Assembly: GCA_018823025.1 (NCBI GenBank)
Contig: JAHJJI010000014.1
Location: forward strand, 1 to 44,769
DNA length: 44,769 nucleotides
Reading direction: 5' to 3'
From: Gammaproteobacteria bacterium
Lineage (GTDB): Bacteria; Pseudomonadota; Gammaproteobacteria; Burkholderiales; Sulfuricellaceae
Shown here: positions 9,796 through 19,780 of the stretch, in pieces
How the letters are laid out: every line of letters begins with the position of its first letter
How positions within the stretch are numbered: position 1 is the stretch's first letter
Program-made: the position numbers and the translations under genes
Notes under the pieces: model-generated
Told to the model about the DNA's origin: nothing
The model's database searches: none
Seen by the model: the letters and a program-made list of their open reading frames with translations, nothing else

Positions 9796-10647
9796 ATGGC
9801 GCGCAGACAGAAGCACGAAGAACATGAGAACCTGGAGCGCTGGTTGGTGTCTTACGCCGACTTCATTACCCTGTTGTTTGCCTTTTTTGTCGTGATGTAT
9901 TCGATTTCCCAGGTTAATGAGGGAAAATACCGGGTACTTAGCGATTCCCTTGTCAACGCCTTTAAAACCACACCGACGGCCACTACACCGATTGCACCCG
10001 CACTGCGGATCGATGCATCGCAGGGGTCGTCGAGTTCCGCTCAGGTTCTGGCCCTGAAACAAACAATTTTTGTGCGCAAACCTGATCCTGTCGTTGAAGC
10101 CCGTAAGAAACAGCAAACGGAAAAAATGAAGGGGGTCGCCGAGGACATCCTCAAAGCGATGGAACCTCTGGTGAAAGAGGGGCAAGTCAAGGTCACCCAA
10201 AGCGTTCATGGTATCGCGATCGAGATTAATGCCAGCGTGCTGTTCGCTTCAGGCCAAGCGACTCTAGAACCAGGATCGATCAAGGCGCTTCGGGCGGTAG
10301 GGGGTGTTTTGGCAAAGGTGCCGAATGATATCCAGGTGGAGGGATTTACCGATAACACCCCGATTAGCACCGTCGCCTTCCCATCCAACTGGGAGCTATC
10401 GACAGCTCGCGCCAGTAGCGTGGTTCGCTTGCTTGCAGAGAGTGGAGCGCCGACAAGCCGTTTGGTCGCTGCGGGCTATGGGGAATTTCGTCCGATTGAT
10501 ACCAATAGTACGCCGGAAGGACGTGCAAAAAATCGGCGCGTGACGGTTATGATTTTGTCGGAACAGCAGGAAAAGATTATCGACATACCGTTGGCCAGTC
10601 AGGTGTCCAAAGCCGTACCGGAAACCATCCGAGCCAAGAGCCCATAG
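9796..10647 (+). CDS. motD: MotD/MotB-type flagellar stator protein
   Basis: This 283-aa protein has a cytoplasmic N-terminus, one membrane segment (YADFITLLFAFFVVMYSISQ) containing the conserved proton-binding Asp, and a periplasmic OmpA-like peptidoglycan-binding domain (GFTDNTPI...NWELSTARASSVVRLL...GYGEFRP...NRRV). It anchors the stator to the cell wall. It lies 29 bases after motC and ends only 4 bases before the end of convergent flgN. Confidence 0.94.
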   Translation: MARRQKHEEHENLERWLVSYADFITLLFAFFVVMYSISQVNEGKYRVLSDSLVNAFKTTPTATTPIAPALRIDASQGSSSSAQVLALKQTIFVRKPDPVVEARKKQQTEKMKGVAEDILKAMEPLVKEGQVKVTQSVHGIAIEINASVLFASGQATLEPGSIKALRAVGGVLAKVPNDIQVEGFTDNTPISTVAFPSNWELSTARASSVVRLLAESGAPTSRLVAAGYGEFRPIDTNSTPEGRAKNRRVTVMILSEQQEKIIDIPLASQVSKAVPETIRAKSP

Positions 10648-10651
10648 TCGG

Positions 10652-11146
10652 TTAGACCTTGCCGATTGGTCTCCCCAGACCCAGCGCCTGGGTCTGCCCG
10701 TCCGGACCATACAGCGCGCTCTGCTTGGCGGCCGCCTGAAGGATGGAGAGTGCTTGCTGGTTGTTCCTGAGCCGGGTGTCGATCATACTGCCGTTGATCT
10801 GATTGAGTTGCTGGGCGTTCTCCGCAAGCGCCAGTAGCTGCTGCCAGAGTTCGGCAATTTGTGGATTTCCTCCGTCGCGCTGCTGCAGCCATTTCATCAT
10901 GCCCCCCTGTTCCTGGGAGTAGCCCTTCGCGCTGAGGAAACGGGTACGGCTCTCGGCAAGCTGCGACAGTAACACCACTTTTTCGGATTTGATCCGTGCC
11001 AGTTCGAGCAGGGGGTCAACATTACCCTGAACCAAAGCATCCTGCTCGGTTTGTAATACCTGGATGAAGTCCTGGAATGCTCGTAACTCTGCTTCCAGGT
11101 TCTTGACTAAATCGGAGGGAGAGGCGATTGCCGAATTGACAGTCAA
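10652..11146 (-). CDS. flgN: FlgN-like flagellar export chaperone
   Basis: This 164-aa, mostly helical protein resembles FlgN, the export chaperone for the hook-filament junction proteins FlgK and FlgL. The N-terminal two-thirds is a predicted helical bundle (LEAELRAFQDFIQVLQTEQDAL). The C-terminal segment has the NGSMIDTRLRNNQQALSIL pattern seen in FlgN and ends in YGPDGQ-type residues. The start is TTG at 11146, 2 bases after the flgM stop, consistent with translational coupling. Identification relies on this pattern and on the adjacent flgM. Confidence 0.88.
   Translation of the reverse strand: MTVNSAIASPSDLVKNLEAELRAFQDFIQVLQTEQDALVQGNVDPLLELARIKSEKVVLLSQLAESRTRFLSAKGYSQEQGGMMKWLQQRDGGNPQIAELWQQLLALAENAQQLNQINGSMIDTRLRNNQQALSILQAAAKQSALYGPDGQTQALGLGRPIGKV
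10676..10696. terminator. Perfect 9-bp stem at the motD/flgN convergence
   Basis: CAGACCCAG and its exact complement CTGGGTCTG flank a 3-base loop (CGC). The hairpin lies 29 bases past the motD stop and inside the 3' end of flgN. There is no T-run on either side, so it is not a classic intrinsic terminator. It could slow polymerase or protect the 3' end of motD mRNA. This is inference from structure only. Confidence 0.35.
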
Positions 11147-11148
11147 TA

Positions 11149-11472
11149 TCAGCTCTTCTGGTTCTGCATCAGGTCGTTAACTGTTTCCAGCAGGCTGTCT
11201 GCAATGACTTCCGGATTGATTTTGAAGCGCCCTTCGCTAATAGCCAGTTTGATTGCTTCCACGCGTGCGCTATCCACTACCGGCACGTTGTTCATGCTGC
11301 TTTCCATGGCTTGAAGCTGCGACGAAAGCGCGGTAATTTGGACCTTGTCCGGCGAGCTTGATTTCCCCTGCGGTGCGGCAGTAGGCGCGCCCATACCCGC
11401 ATTCGAGGCGCGTGGGGCGGTTTCCTTGACGCCGCTACTGGTCGGCGATCTTACGGAGGCATCGATCTTCAA
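11149..11472 (-). CDS. flgM: FlgM, anti-sigma-28 factor
   Basis: This 107-aa protein binds FliA and keeps late flagellar genes off until the hook is complete and FlgM is exported. The N-terminus (MKIDASVRSP) fits the family start, and the C-terminal half carries the conserved sigma-binding pattern (VDSARVEAIKLAISEGRFKINPEVIADSLLE). The start codon is TTG at 11472 with an AAGGAA ribosome binding site about 8 bases upstream. flgM-flgN form a two-gene unit opposite the motor genes. flgA, often next to flgM, is not present here. I did not find a convincing sigma-28 promoter upstream. Confidence 0.92.
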   Translation of the reverse strand: MKIDASVRSPTSSGVKETAPRASNAGMGAPTAAPQGKSSSPDKVQITALSSQLQAMESSMNNVPVVDSARVEAIKLAISEGRFKINPEVIADSLLETVNDLMQNQKS

Positions 11473-11625
11473 AATTAATTCCTTACGAGTTGCAGATCGT
11501 TTTTCGATAACGTCATTGACGCACCACGATCCATTAGCGATTATCCAATTTATGGTAAGGATAACGGCATGAACTGATGGAACTTTAGCGGAGAATGCCT
11601 ATTTGTTCAAGTTAACCCGGGTGAA

Positions 11626-12087
11626 TCAGGCTGATGGCGCAGTCCAGCGTTGTGCTGCTGTTTCATCACTTTCGCGCGCATTTACCCAATGTGCGCCCGC
11701 CTCGGTTTGTTCTTTCTTCCAGAACGGCGCACGGGTTTTCAGGTAATCCATGATGAATTCGCAGGCGGCGAAGGCGTCACCACGATGTGCGCTGCTGACT
11801 GCTACCAGCACGATTTGATCCGTGGGTTTGAGCGGGCCAATGCGGTGAATCACCAGCGTATTGATGATATTCCAGCGCTGCTTCGCTTCTCCCATGATTT
11901 CGGACAAAGCTTTTTCCGTCATACCGGGGTAGTGTTCCAGGGTCATTTCAGTAACTGTGGTGCTGTGATTCAGGTCGCGCACCAGACCAACAAAACTGGC
12001 GACTGCGCCAATTCCAGAGTTTCCCCGGCGCAGATTAAGGATTTCTGCGCCGAGGTCGAAATCTTCGGTTTGAATCCGTACTTCCAT
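11626..12087 (-). CDS. moaE: MoaE, large subunit of molybdopterin synthase
   Basis: This 153-aa protein with MoaD transfers sulfur to precursor Z (cPMP), making molybdopterin. Conserved features are GAVASFVGLVRD near residue 27, LEHYPGMTEK, the IHRIGPLKPTD segment, VAVSSAHRGDAFAACEFIMDYLK and the active-site lysine region APFWKKE. It begins one base after the moaD stop, so the two subunits are coupled. It is the last gene of the minus-strand smpB-mobB-moeA-moaD-moaE set. Confidence 0.96.
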   Translation of the reverse strand: MEVRIQTEDFDLGAEILNLRRGNSGIGAVASFVGLVRDLNHSTTVTEMTLEHYPGMTEKALSEIMGEAKQRWNIINTLVIHRIGPLKPTDQIVLVAVSSAHRGDAFAACEFIMDYLKTRAPFWKKEQTEAGAHWVNARESDETAAQRWTAPSA

Positions 12088-12088
12088 T

Positions 12089-12343
12089 TTAGCCTCCCGT
12101 CACGGGTGGGAAGAAAGCAACTTCATCGCCGTCACCCACAGCCGTGTCCGGGTCGGCAATATCTTGATTGACGGCTACGCGCACCGGTTTGTCCTGGGCG
12201 AGTTCTTCCTGCCATGTGCCACCTCGCTGGCATAGCCATTCAGTCAGTGACCGGACGTCGGTGACGTCGGCAGGCGGGTTCGCCCGCTCAGAGGAAAGGC
12301 CGAAGGTTTCGCGTAGCCGGGCGAAATAAAGCAGGGTGATCAT
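12089..12343 (-). CDS. moaD: MoaD, small sulfur-carrier subunit of molybdopterin synthase
   Basis: This 84-aa ubiquitin-like protein has the diagnostic C-terminal Gly-Gly (PPVTGG), the site that becomes a thiocarboxylate and donates sulfur. The N-terminus MITLLYFARLRE and the VAVNQDIAD...DGDEVAFFPPV segments match the family. It lies 14 bases after moeA and one base before moaE. Confidence 0.95.
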   Translation of the reverse strand: MITLLYFARLRETFGLSSERANPPADVTDVRSLTEWLCQRGGTWQEELAQDKPVRVAVNQDIADPDTAVGDGDEVAFFPPVTGG

Positions 12344-12357
12344 GCGGTTTCCTTATT

Positions 12358-13581
12358 TCAATTGAGCAATCCGGAGAAAGGAAGGAACCTGACTGTCTCG
12401 CCGCGATGAATAGGCATCCCTTCAGGTACTTCCACAAAGCCATCGGCCCAGACAGTGGAAGTCAGGACGCCGGAACCCTGGTGTGGGTAAAGCTGGACTG
12501 CCACTTCGCCATTTTCCGCAGTGTGTAACCGGGCACGCAGAAATTCGCGGCGTTTATCGGGTTTCAGCCAGTCGAAGTCCGCTTTCAGCGAGAAGGCTTG
12601 CGGGGCAGAGGTGGTAATCCCCTGACTGCGCAATATAAATGGCCGCACGAACAGGAAAAAGGTGACGAAAGCCGAGACCGGATTGCCTGGCAGGCCGATG
12701 AACGGGATTTTTTCGACATCGCCGAAGGCCAGCGGCTTGCCCGGCTTGATCGCGATTTTCCACAAATCAAGTTTACCTACCGTTTCAACCGCGGCTTTGA
12801 CATGGTCTTCCTCACCCACTGAGACGCCGCCGCTAGTGATGATCAGGTCCGCTCCGGCGGCAGCTATTTTGAGTGCCTTCACGGTGGCATCGAAGCCATC
12901 CGGTACGATCCCAAGATCAACGACTTCGCAGCCCATCGCCTGAAGCAGGCCAGTCAGCACGAAGCGGTTGGAATTGTAGATCTGGCCTGGCTTAAGGGTT
13001 TCCCCGGGCATAACGATTTCGTCGCCGGTAAAGAAGGTGGCGACTTTTAGCTTGCAGTAAACAGGCAGGGTTGCAATGCCGACCGATGCTGCCAGCCCCA
13101 TTTCCTGAGGGCGTAGCCGGATGCCAGCGGGAAGAATCTCGGCGCCGGCAGCGATGTCCTCACCTGAACGGCGAATATTCTCACCTATTTTTGGGTATTT
13201 GCTGATAGTGACTGTATCACCCTCGGCACCACAGTATTCTTGCATTACCACCGCGTCGCAGCCTGCGGGTACCGGCGCCCCGGTGAAGATTCTGGCGGCT
13301 TGGCCGGCTTCCAGTGGCTTTCCGACTGTGCCGGCCGGTATGCGCTGAGTCACCCGTAGTCGGGTTGATGCATTGATGATATCGGCGATCCGAACGGCAT
13401 AGCCATCCATGGCGCTGTTGTCCAGCGGAGGAACGTTGACCGTCGAAGTCAGGCGCTCTGCAAGTACCCGCCCCAGCGCATCGGCCGTAGCGATCTTTTC
13501 TGTTTTAGTTGAGGGCCGCGATCGAGCCAGCAGGAAGGAAAGCGCGTCGTCAGCGCTGAGCATGGGCTGTTTCTTATCCAT
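12358..13581 (-). CDS. moeA: MoeA, molybdopterin molybdenumtransferase
   Basis: This 407-aa enzyme inserts molybdate into adenylated molybdopterin. An upstream in-frame extension to 13758 exists, but it lies wholly inside mobB and has no family similarity, so I placed the start at ATG 13581 (MDKKQPMLSADDAL). Conserved elements are VPPLDNSAMDGYAVR, RIFTGAPVPAGCDAVVMQE, the TSGGVSVGEEDHVK nucleotide motif and GKPLAFG...GLPGNPVSAFVTF. The first 8 bases overlap the end of mobB. Confidence 0.96.
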   Translation of the reverse strand: MDKKQPMLSADDALSFLLARSRPSTKTEKIATADALGRVLAERLTSTVNVPPLDNSAMDGYAVRIADIINASTRLRVTQRIPAGTVGKPLEAGQAARIFTGAPVPAGCDAVVMQEYCGAEGDTVTISKYPKIGENIRRSGEDIAAGAEILPAGIRLRPQEMGLAASVGIATLPVYCKLKVATFFTGDEIVMPGETLKPGQIYNSNRFVLTGLLQAMGCEVVDLGIVPDGFDATVKALKIAAAGADLIITSGGVSVGEEDHVKAAVETVGKLDLWKIAIKPGKPLAFGDVEKIPFIGLPGNPVSAFVTFFLFVRPFILRSQGITTSAPQAFSLKADFDWLKPDKRREFLRARLHTAENGEVAVQLYPHQGSGVLTSTVWADGFVEVPEGMPIHRGETVRFLPFSGLLN

Positions 13582-14077
13582 TTTGTTTAAGACCTGTTTG
13601 TTGCAAGATAAATTCGGCAATTGTTTTTGGCTGGTCCAGCCGGAACTGCGGCAGCGACGTTTCCAGAGGAAGGTCGCTGGCGATGGCGGCGATATTCGGA
13701 TCCTGGGGAAAAAATAGCGCCTTGTCGATGGTGGTGCGGTGCACCTCCAGTTTGGCAATCGCTTCGTTTTTGAAGCTTTCCACCAGCACCAGATCGCAGG
13801 GCGCCAGTCGTGCCAGTTGTTCCTTCAGCCCCGGTTCCGGCTCGTTGCGCAGTTCATGGACCAATGCCCAGCGGTATTGAGAGGTAACCATCACCTCGCT
13901 GCAGCCTGCGGCACGGTGACGGTAGGAGTCCTTGCCCGGCTGGTCGATAGCGAAATCATGGTGGGTATGCTTGATCAGGGATACTTTCAGCCCCTCTGCC
14001 ACGAACAGCGGGATCAGTTGTTCGATCAAGGTGGTTTTGCCGCTACCGGAGTAGCCGGCGAATCCGAAAACCTCCAT
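13574..14077 (-). CDS. mobB: MobB, molybdopterin-guanine dinucleotide biosynthesis adaptor GTPase
   Basis: This 167-aa P-loop protein assists attachment of GMP to molybdopterin. The Walker A motif GYSGSGKTT starts near residue 8, followed by KVSLIKHTHHDFAIDQPGKDSYRHRAAG, a hallmark of MobB. LVLVESFKNEAIAKLEVHR near residue 98 is the conserved switch region. The ATG overlaps the smpB stop (TAATG on the minus strand) and its own end overlaps moeA by 8 bases. Confidence 0.95.
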   Translation of the reverse strand: MEVFGFAGYSGSGKTTLIEQLIPLFVAEGLKVSLIKHTHHDFAIDQPGKDSYRHRAAGCSEVMVTSQYRWALVHELRNEPEPGLKEQLARLAPCDLVLVESFKNEAIAKLEVHRTTIDKALFFPQDPNIAAIASDLPLETSLPQFRLDQPKTIAEFILQQTGLKQNG

Positions 14078-14520
14078 TATTTGTTCCGCAACAGGCGCTG
14101 TTTCTCGCGCTGCCAGTCTTTTTCCTTTTCGGCATCGCGCTTGTCATGCTGCTTTTTACCCTTGGCTAGGCCGATTTCCAGCTTGATCCGGCCACGGACG
14201 AAATGCATGTCCAGCGGCACGAGAGTATAACCGGCGCGCTCCACCTTGCCGATCAGCTTGCTGATTTCCTCAGCATGCAGCAGCAGTTTTCGGGTGCGTA
14301 CTGGGTCGGGGTTGACGTGGGTAGAGGCGGTCGGCAGCGGACTGATATGGCAGCCAAGAAGATAGAGCTCGCCACTGCGGATGATGACGTAGGCTTCCTT
14401 GAGCTGCGTCCGCCCGGCGCGGATAGCCTTGACCTCCCAGCCGTCAAGGACGATGCCTGCTTCATACTTTTCCTCGATGAAGAAGTCGTGGAAAGCTTTT
14501 TTATTTTGCGCGATGCTCAT
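14077..14520 (-). CDS. smpB: SmpB, tmRNA-binding protein
   Basis: This 147-aa protein delivers tmRNA to stalled ribosomes for trans-translation. Family motifs are [40 protein letters not shown], and the basic C-terminal tail ([12 protein letters not shown]...RLLRNK). I used ATG 14520 ([10 protein letters not shown]); a 39-residue upstream extension would run into ratA and is not family-like. It is divergent from ratA with 74 bases between, the common smpB/ratA arrangement. No ssrA gene is visible in this window. Confidence 0.97.
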   Translation of the reverse strand: MSIAQNKKAFHDFFIEEKYEAGIVLDGWEVKAIRAGRTQLKEAYVIIRSGELYLLGCHISPLPTASTHVNPDPVRTRKLLLHAEEISKLIGKVERAGYTLVPLDMHFVRGRIKLEIGLAKGKKQHDKRDAEKEKDWQREKQRLLRNK

Positions 14521-14594
14521 CGACAGGTGAATTTCTCTGGTGAGTTTCTCTGTGAAATCGTGTATTTTAACAGTTTTTGATAGCGGTAGACTGA

Positions 14595-15032
14595 ATGATA
14601 GTAGTGGAAAAATCCGTGCTGGTTTTTTACTCGGCACGGCAGATGTTCGCGCTGGTCGATCGGGTCGAGGATTATCCGAATTTCCTTCCCTGGTGCGGCG
14701 GGACGGAGGTGCAGAGGCGCAGCGACGAGGCGCTCGAAGCGACGGTGCATATTGACTACCATCATCTCAAGCAGAGCTTCTCTACCGAAAACATTAGGCA
14801 GGCGCCACATCTGATCGAAATGAAGTTCCGCCACGGCCCGTTTAGTCATCTTGAGGGTAGCTGGAAATTCGTTGAACTGGACGAGACCGCTTGCAAGATC
14901 GAGTTTAAACTCTGCTATGAATTCTCAAGCAAGATCATGGAGAAACTGGTCAGTCCGGTTTTTGGGTATATTGCAAACAGCTTTGTCGAAGCGTTCGTTC
15001 AACGGGCAGCAGAAATATATGGTGAGCCATGA
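14595..15032 (+). CDS. ratA: RatA-family START/coenzyme Q-binding protein
   Basis: This 145-aa protein of the SRPBCC/START superfamily matches RatA (YfjG), reported in E. coli as inhibiting 70S ribosome assembly and also related to mitochondrial Coq10. Conserved patterns include [25 protein letters not shown] near residue 12 and [15 protein letters not shown] near residue 80. It overlaps rnfH by 4 bases (ATGA). Whether it acts as a toxin or a quinone-binding protein cannot be decided from sequence. Confidence 0.93.
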   Translation: MIVVEKSVLVFYSARQMFALVDRVEDYPNFLPWCGGTEVQRRSDEALEATVHIDYHHLKQSFSTENIRQAPHLIEMKFRHGPFSHLEGSWKFVELDETACKIEFKLCYEFSSKIMEKLVSPVFGYIANSFVEAFVQRAAEIYGEP

Positions 15033-15355
15033 GTGAGGAGATTTCGGTGGAAGTGGCATATGCCCTCCCGCAGAAACAGGAGGTCTTGTCCTTGAAGATA
15101 AGGTCGGGTGTTCCAGTGTCTGAGGCGATAGCACGATCCGGCATCCTGCAGGATTTTCCGGAAATTGATCTGGCCAGTGCCAAGGTGGGGATTTACGGCA
15201 AGCAAGTGAAGCTTGATGCTGTGCCCAGAGATAAAGATCGTATAGAGATTTACCGCCCGCTGATTGCGGACCCAAAGGAAATCCGCAGAAAACGTGCGGC
15301 GGAAGGGAAGGAAACTAAGAAGGAGGCCGGGGGCGCCGAAACGGCCCCAACCTGA
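15029..15355 (+). CDS. rnfH: RnfH/RatB family ubiquitin-like protein
   Basis: This 108-aa protein has the RnfH/UPF0125 domain in about residues 5-85 (VEVAYALPQKQEVLSLKI...VGIYGKQVKLD...LRDKDRIEIYRPL-like pattern). The beta-grasp fold is known for the family, but its molecular role is not settled. The C-terminus is a lysine/glutamate-rich tail. It is coupled to ratA, the usual gene pair. Confidence 0.92.
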   Translation: MSEEISVEVAYALPQKQEVLSLKIRSGVPVSEAIARSGILQDFPEIDLASAKVGIYGKQVKLDAVPRDKDRIEIYRPLIADPKEIRRKRAAEGKETKKEAGGAETAPT

Positions 15356-15361
15356 TTTAAC

Positions 15362-15826
15362 CTATTTGCACCATGAGTAAGCCGATTTTTTTGCTTCCTC
15401 GATGGCCTTGGCACGGTCGTTGTCTTCAAGAAAAAAGCGTTCGCCCTTTTCATTGAATTTGGTCATCCTTTGACCCTCCTGCAAGGCTTGCAACTGATTC
15501 CGTGCTTGCGCGCAGTTTGCCTTCCTGCTTTTTTCTTCTTCCTGATCCTTGGCTTGTTTGGCAGCGGTTTCTTCCGCCTGAACCCTGCGTTTTCGGGATT
15601 CCAGCTCCCTCTCGGCCAAAGTTTTTTCTCCGTCTTTGCTGTCGGGTGCTGCCTGGGGCAAGGTCGGGTTATTCTTCAGGTTCAGATTTTTTTGCGATCT
15701 GGCGGTAGGCGGCGGGGTTTGGTCGGAATAATGCACCTTGCCCTCCGCATCCACCCATCGGGTGACCCCGGCCTGTGCAGCGGTAGCCAGCACCAGCATC
15801 GAAACTATAGTCAGGAGTTGTCGCAT
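15362..15826 (-). CDS. Secreted DUF4124-domain protein
   Basis: This 154-aa protein has a signal peptide (MRQLLTIVSMLVLATAAQA) followed by the DUF4124 pattern TRWVDAEGKVHYSDQTPP. The rest is a charged, coiled region rich in Lys, Glu and Ala. DUF4124 proteins are common in Beta- and Gammaproteobacteria and are thought to be periplasmic; no reaction is known. A GTG three codons upstream (15835) is possible, but ATG 15826 begins the signal peptide cleanly and has AGG upstream. It converges on rnfH with only 6 bases between. Confidence 0.85.
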   Translation of the reverse strand: MRQLLTIVSMLVLATAAQAGVTRWVDAEGKVHYSDQTPPPTARSQKNLNLKNNPTLPQAAPDSKDGEKTLAERELESRKRRVQAEETAAKQAKDQEEEKSRKANCAQARNQLQALQEGQRMTKFNEKGERFFLEDNDRAKAIEEAKKSAYSWCK

Positions 15827-15840
15827 GGCTTGCACCTGGA

Positions 15841-16200
15841 TTACTTGGTTAGGGGGTAGCTCTTTTGTGCTACAGCCAGACGAGCCAGCTCGCTCGCGCT
15901 TTTGGAAAGTTTCAGGGTGGCCGCGCTATCCCCTTTGGTTGCAGCTTCTTTGGCTTTCTTCAGGGCATCTTCCGCTGTAGTCCATAGTGACTTTTGGGCT
16001 TTCGCTTCCTTGACGTCGGCTTCGGCCTTGGCAAGCGCTTGTTTGGCTTCTTCGGAAAGGGCAGGTTTGGCGGCCTCAGCAGCCGGAGTAACAACAGGGG
16101 TGGCAGTGGCCGATGAGTCAGGTTTTGCCGTGCCGCTGCTTTGACATCCGCTGAGCAGCATGAAGCCGAAAGTGATGATAGTAATAAGGGTGTTACGCAT
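15841..16200 (-). CDS. Small Ala/Lys-rich lipoprotein
   Basis: This 119-aa protein has a lipoprotein signal peptide with lipobox LLSGC (Cys19). A Thr/Ala-rich linker and an alanine-lysine-glutamate helical segment follow, which probably forms a coiled coil (SEEAKQALAKAEADVKEAKAQK). A GGAGAATGAAAC stretch precedes the ATG. I do not recognise a named family and its function is unknown. It may be envelope-associated like the DUF4124 protein next to it. Confidence 0.8.
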   Translation of the reverse strand: MRNTLITIITFGFMLLSGCQSSGTAKPDSSATATPVVTPAAEAAKPALSEEAKQALAKAEADVKEAKAQKSLWTTAEDALKKAKEAATKGDSAATLKLSKSASELARLAVAQKSYPLTK

Positions 16201-16318
16201 GTTTCATTCTCCTCGGTTTTATTCTGGGTGACTAAACATAGCGTTTCACGATACGCCCGTCAATGGTCCAAGCGTACCGGGCCTATGCTCCATAAATGTA
16301 AAAATTCGCGAAGCTGGT

Positions 16319-17906
<1,588 letters not shown>

Positions 17907-17919
17907 CGGTCTCGTCACC

Positions 17920-19482
17920 ATGCACCAGAAAATCCTCATCCTCGATTTCGGTTCCCAATACACCCAGCTGATTGCCCGTCGGGTGCGTGAATCCAGCGTT
18001 TACTGCGAACTACATCCCTATGATGTGAGCGAACAGTTCATCCGTGATTTCAAGCCCCAGGGCATCATCCTCTCCGGCGGGCCGTCTTCGGTCTACGACG
18101 AGGAAACGCCGCGCGCGCCGGACATCGTGTTCAACTTGGGCGTGCCGGTGCTCGGCATCTGCTACGGTATGCAGACCATGGCGGCGCAATTGGGCGGCAA
18201 GGTGGAAAACGCCTTGCATCGCGAGTTCGGTTATGCCGAGGTGCGCGCACAGGGCCATTCCGCGCTGCTGCGCGATATTCAGGACCGGATCAACGAGGAA
18301 GCCCATGGTCTGCTCGACGTGTGGATGAGCCACGGCGACAAGGTGACGGAATTGCCGCCGGGTTTTAAGATAATCAGCTCCAACGCGGCTACACCGATTG
18401 CCGGCATGGCCGATGAAGTCCGCCATTTTTACGGCGTGCAGTTTCACCCCGAAGTGACCCATACCCTGCAGGGCAAGGCCCTGTTCGAGCGCTTCGTGCA
18501 TGGCATCTGCGGTTGTGGCTATGACTGGAACATGCCGGATTACGTCGAGGAAGCCATCGGCAGGATCCGTTCCGAAGTGGGTTCGGATGAAGTCATCCTC
18601 GGTTTGTCCGGCGGGGTGGATTCCTCGGTAGTGGCTGCCCTGCTGCATCGCGCTATCGGCACGCAGCTCACCTGCGTATTCGTGGATAACGGCCTGCTGC
18701 GCCTGAACGAGGCTGAGCAGGTGATGAAGACTTTCGCCGATAATCTGGGCGTCAAGGTCATCCACGTCGATGCCGGCGCGGAATTCATGAAGCATCTGGC
18801 GGGTGTGACCGACCCGGAACAGAAGCGCAAGATCATCGGTCGCGAATTCGTCGAAGTGTTCCAGAGCGAGTCGGCAAAGCTGCCGAACGCCAAATGGCTG
18901 GCGCAGGGAACGATCTACCCGGACGTGATTGAATCGGCCAGTTCCAAGACCAAGAAGGCCCATACAATCAAGTCCCACCACAATGTCGGCGGTCTGCCTG
19001 ATACCCTGCACCTCAAGCTGCTGGAGCCGCTACGCGAGCTATTCAAGGATGAGGTGCGCGAGCTCGGCGTTGCGCTCGGCCTGCCCCATGACATGGTCTA
19101 CCGTCATCCCTTCCCGGGTCCCGGCCTGGGGGTGCGCATTCTGGGCGAAGTGAAACCCGAGTTTGCCGAACTGCTGCGTCGTGCCGATGCCATATTCATC
19201 GAAGAGCTGCGTGCATCGGGCTGGTATGAAAAAACCTCGCAAGCCTTTGCCGTATTTCTGCCAGTGAAAGCCGTCGGGGTGATGGGAGATGGCCGCACCT
19301 ATGATTACGTCGTCGCTCTGCGCGCAGTTCAGACCCAGGATTTCATGACCGCACACTGGGCGGAACTGCCCTATACCCTGCTTGGCAAGGTTTCCAACCG
19401 CATCATCAACGAAGTGCGCGGCATCAATCGCGTCGTCTATGATATTTGCGGCAAGCCGCCTGGCACGATAGAGTGGGAATGA
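17920..19482 (+). CDS. guaA: GuaA, GMP synthase (glutamine-hydrolysing)
   Basis: This 520-aa enzyme aminates XMP to GMP. The N-terminal class I glutamine amidotransferase has nucleophile Cys81 in GICYGMQ and FHPEVTHT with the catalytic His/Glu. The C-terminal ATP pyrophosphatase has LSGGVDSSV near residue 228 and ends in the conserved PPGTIEWE. I used ATG 17920 ([16 protein letters not shown]); the frame is open 72 bases further upstream but only through the repeat cluster. The 3' end of guaA is known as an insertion site for tyrosine-integrase islands, and one begins just downstream here. Confidence 0.97.
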   Translation: MHQKILILDFGSQYTQLIARRVRESSVYCELHPYDVSEQFIRDFKPQGIILSGGPSSVYDEETPRAPDIVFNLGVPVLGICYGMQTMAAQLGGKVENALHREFGYAEVRAQGHSALLRDIQDRINEEAHGLLDVWMSHGDKVTELPPGFKIISSNAATPIAGMADEVRHFYGVQFHPEVTHTLQGKALFERFVHGICGCGYDWNMPDYVEEAIGRIRSEVGSDEVILGLSGGVDSSVVAALLHRAIGTQLTCVFVDNGLLRLNEAEQVMKTFADNLGVKVIHVDAGAEFMKHLAGVTDPEQKRKIIGREFVEVFQSESAKLPNAKWLAQGTIYPDVIESASSKTKKAHTIKSHHNVGGLPDTLHLKLLEPLRELFKDEVRELGVALGLPHDMVYRHPFPGPGLGVRILGEVKPEFAELLRRADAIFIEELRASGWYEKTSQAFAVFLPVKAVGVMGDGRTYDYVVALRAVQTQDFMTAHWAELPYTLLGKVSNRIINEVRGINRVVYDICGKPPGTIEWE

Positions 19483-19531
19483 TTTTGCGTCTGGTAGCGT
19501 AGCGCAACGACTGGTAGTGCATCAATGAAAC

Positions 19532-19562
19532 GCCCTGTATTTACAGGGCTTTTCTGCTTTTT
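19532..19562 (+). terminator. Intrinsic terminator after guaA
   Basis: GCCCTGTA (19532-19539) pairs perfectly with TACAGGGC (19542-19549) and is followed by TTTTCTGCTTTTT. This is a standard rho-independent terminator 50 bases past the guaA stop. Confidence 0.88.
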
Positions 19563-19623
19563 GTCTGGCAGAATCCGGCAATGATAAGTAGCGGCAAGCA
19601 AGTTTTTTTCATGGTTCTATCGA

Positions 19624-19767
19624 TGGTACAATCTTCTCCGATGCCATTCGTTCATCGTAATACCATTGCAAAAAATATGGTTCGACAATGGTATCAAATA
19701 TGAACAAGTTCAATAAACACGCGGGTTGTAGCGATTTTTATTGGCTTTCATAATCATGGTATCAAAT
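19624..19767. repeat. ATGGTAT repeats upstream of int (candidate attL/integrase arm sites)
   Basis: ATGGTATCAAAT occurs exactly at 19688-19699 and 19756-19767. CAATGGTAT (19686-19694) is also the inverted partner of ATACCATTG (19660-19668), and a fourth, partial copy (GATGGTACAAT) begins near 19624. Four related sites in about 140 bases directly before an integrase gene are what arm-type integrase or excisionase binding sites look like. The crossover core itself is not identified. Confidence 0.55.
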
Positions 19768-19780
19768 CGCCGGGGGAAGC

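Noticed and set aside
12358-13758. Longer MoeA starting at 13758
   Set aside because: The additional 59 residues come from mobB sequence in another frame and are not family-like; ATG 13581 is the family start.
18010-19011. 333-residue open frame opposite guaA
   Set aside because: Antisense shadow of a highly conserved enzyme gene with no ribosome binding site or family match.
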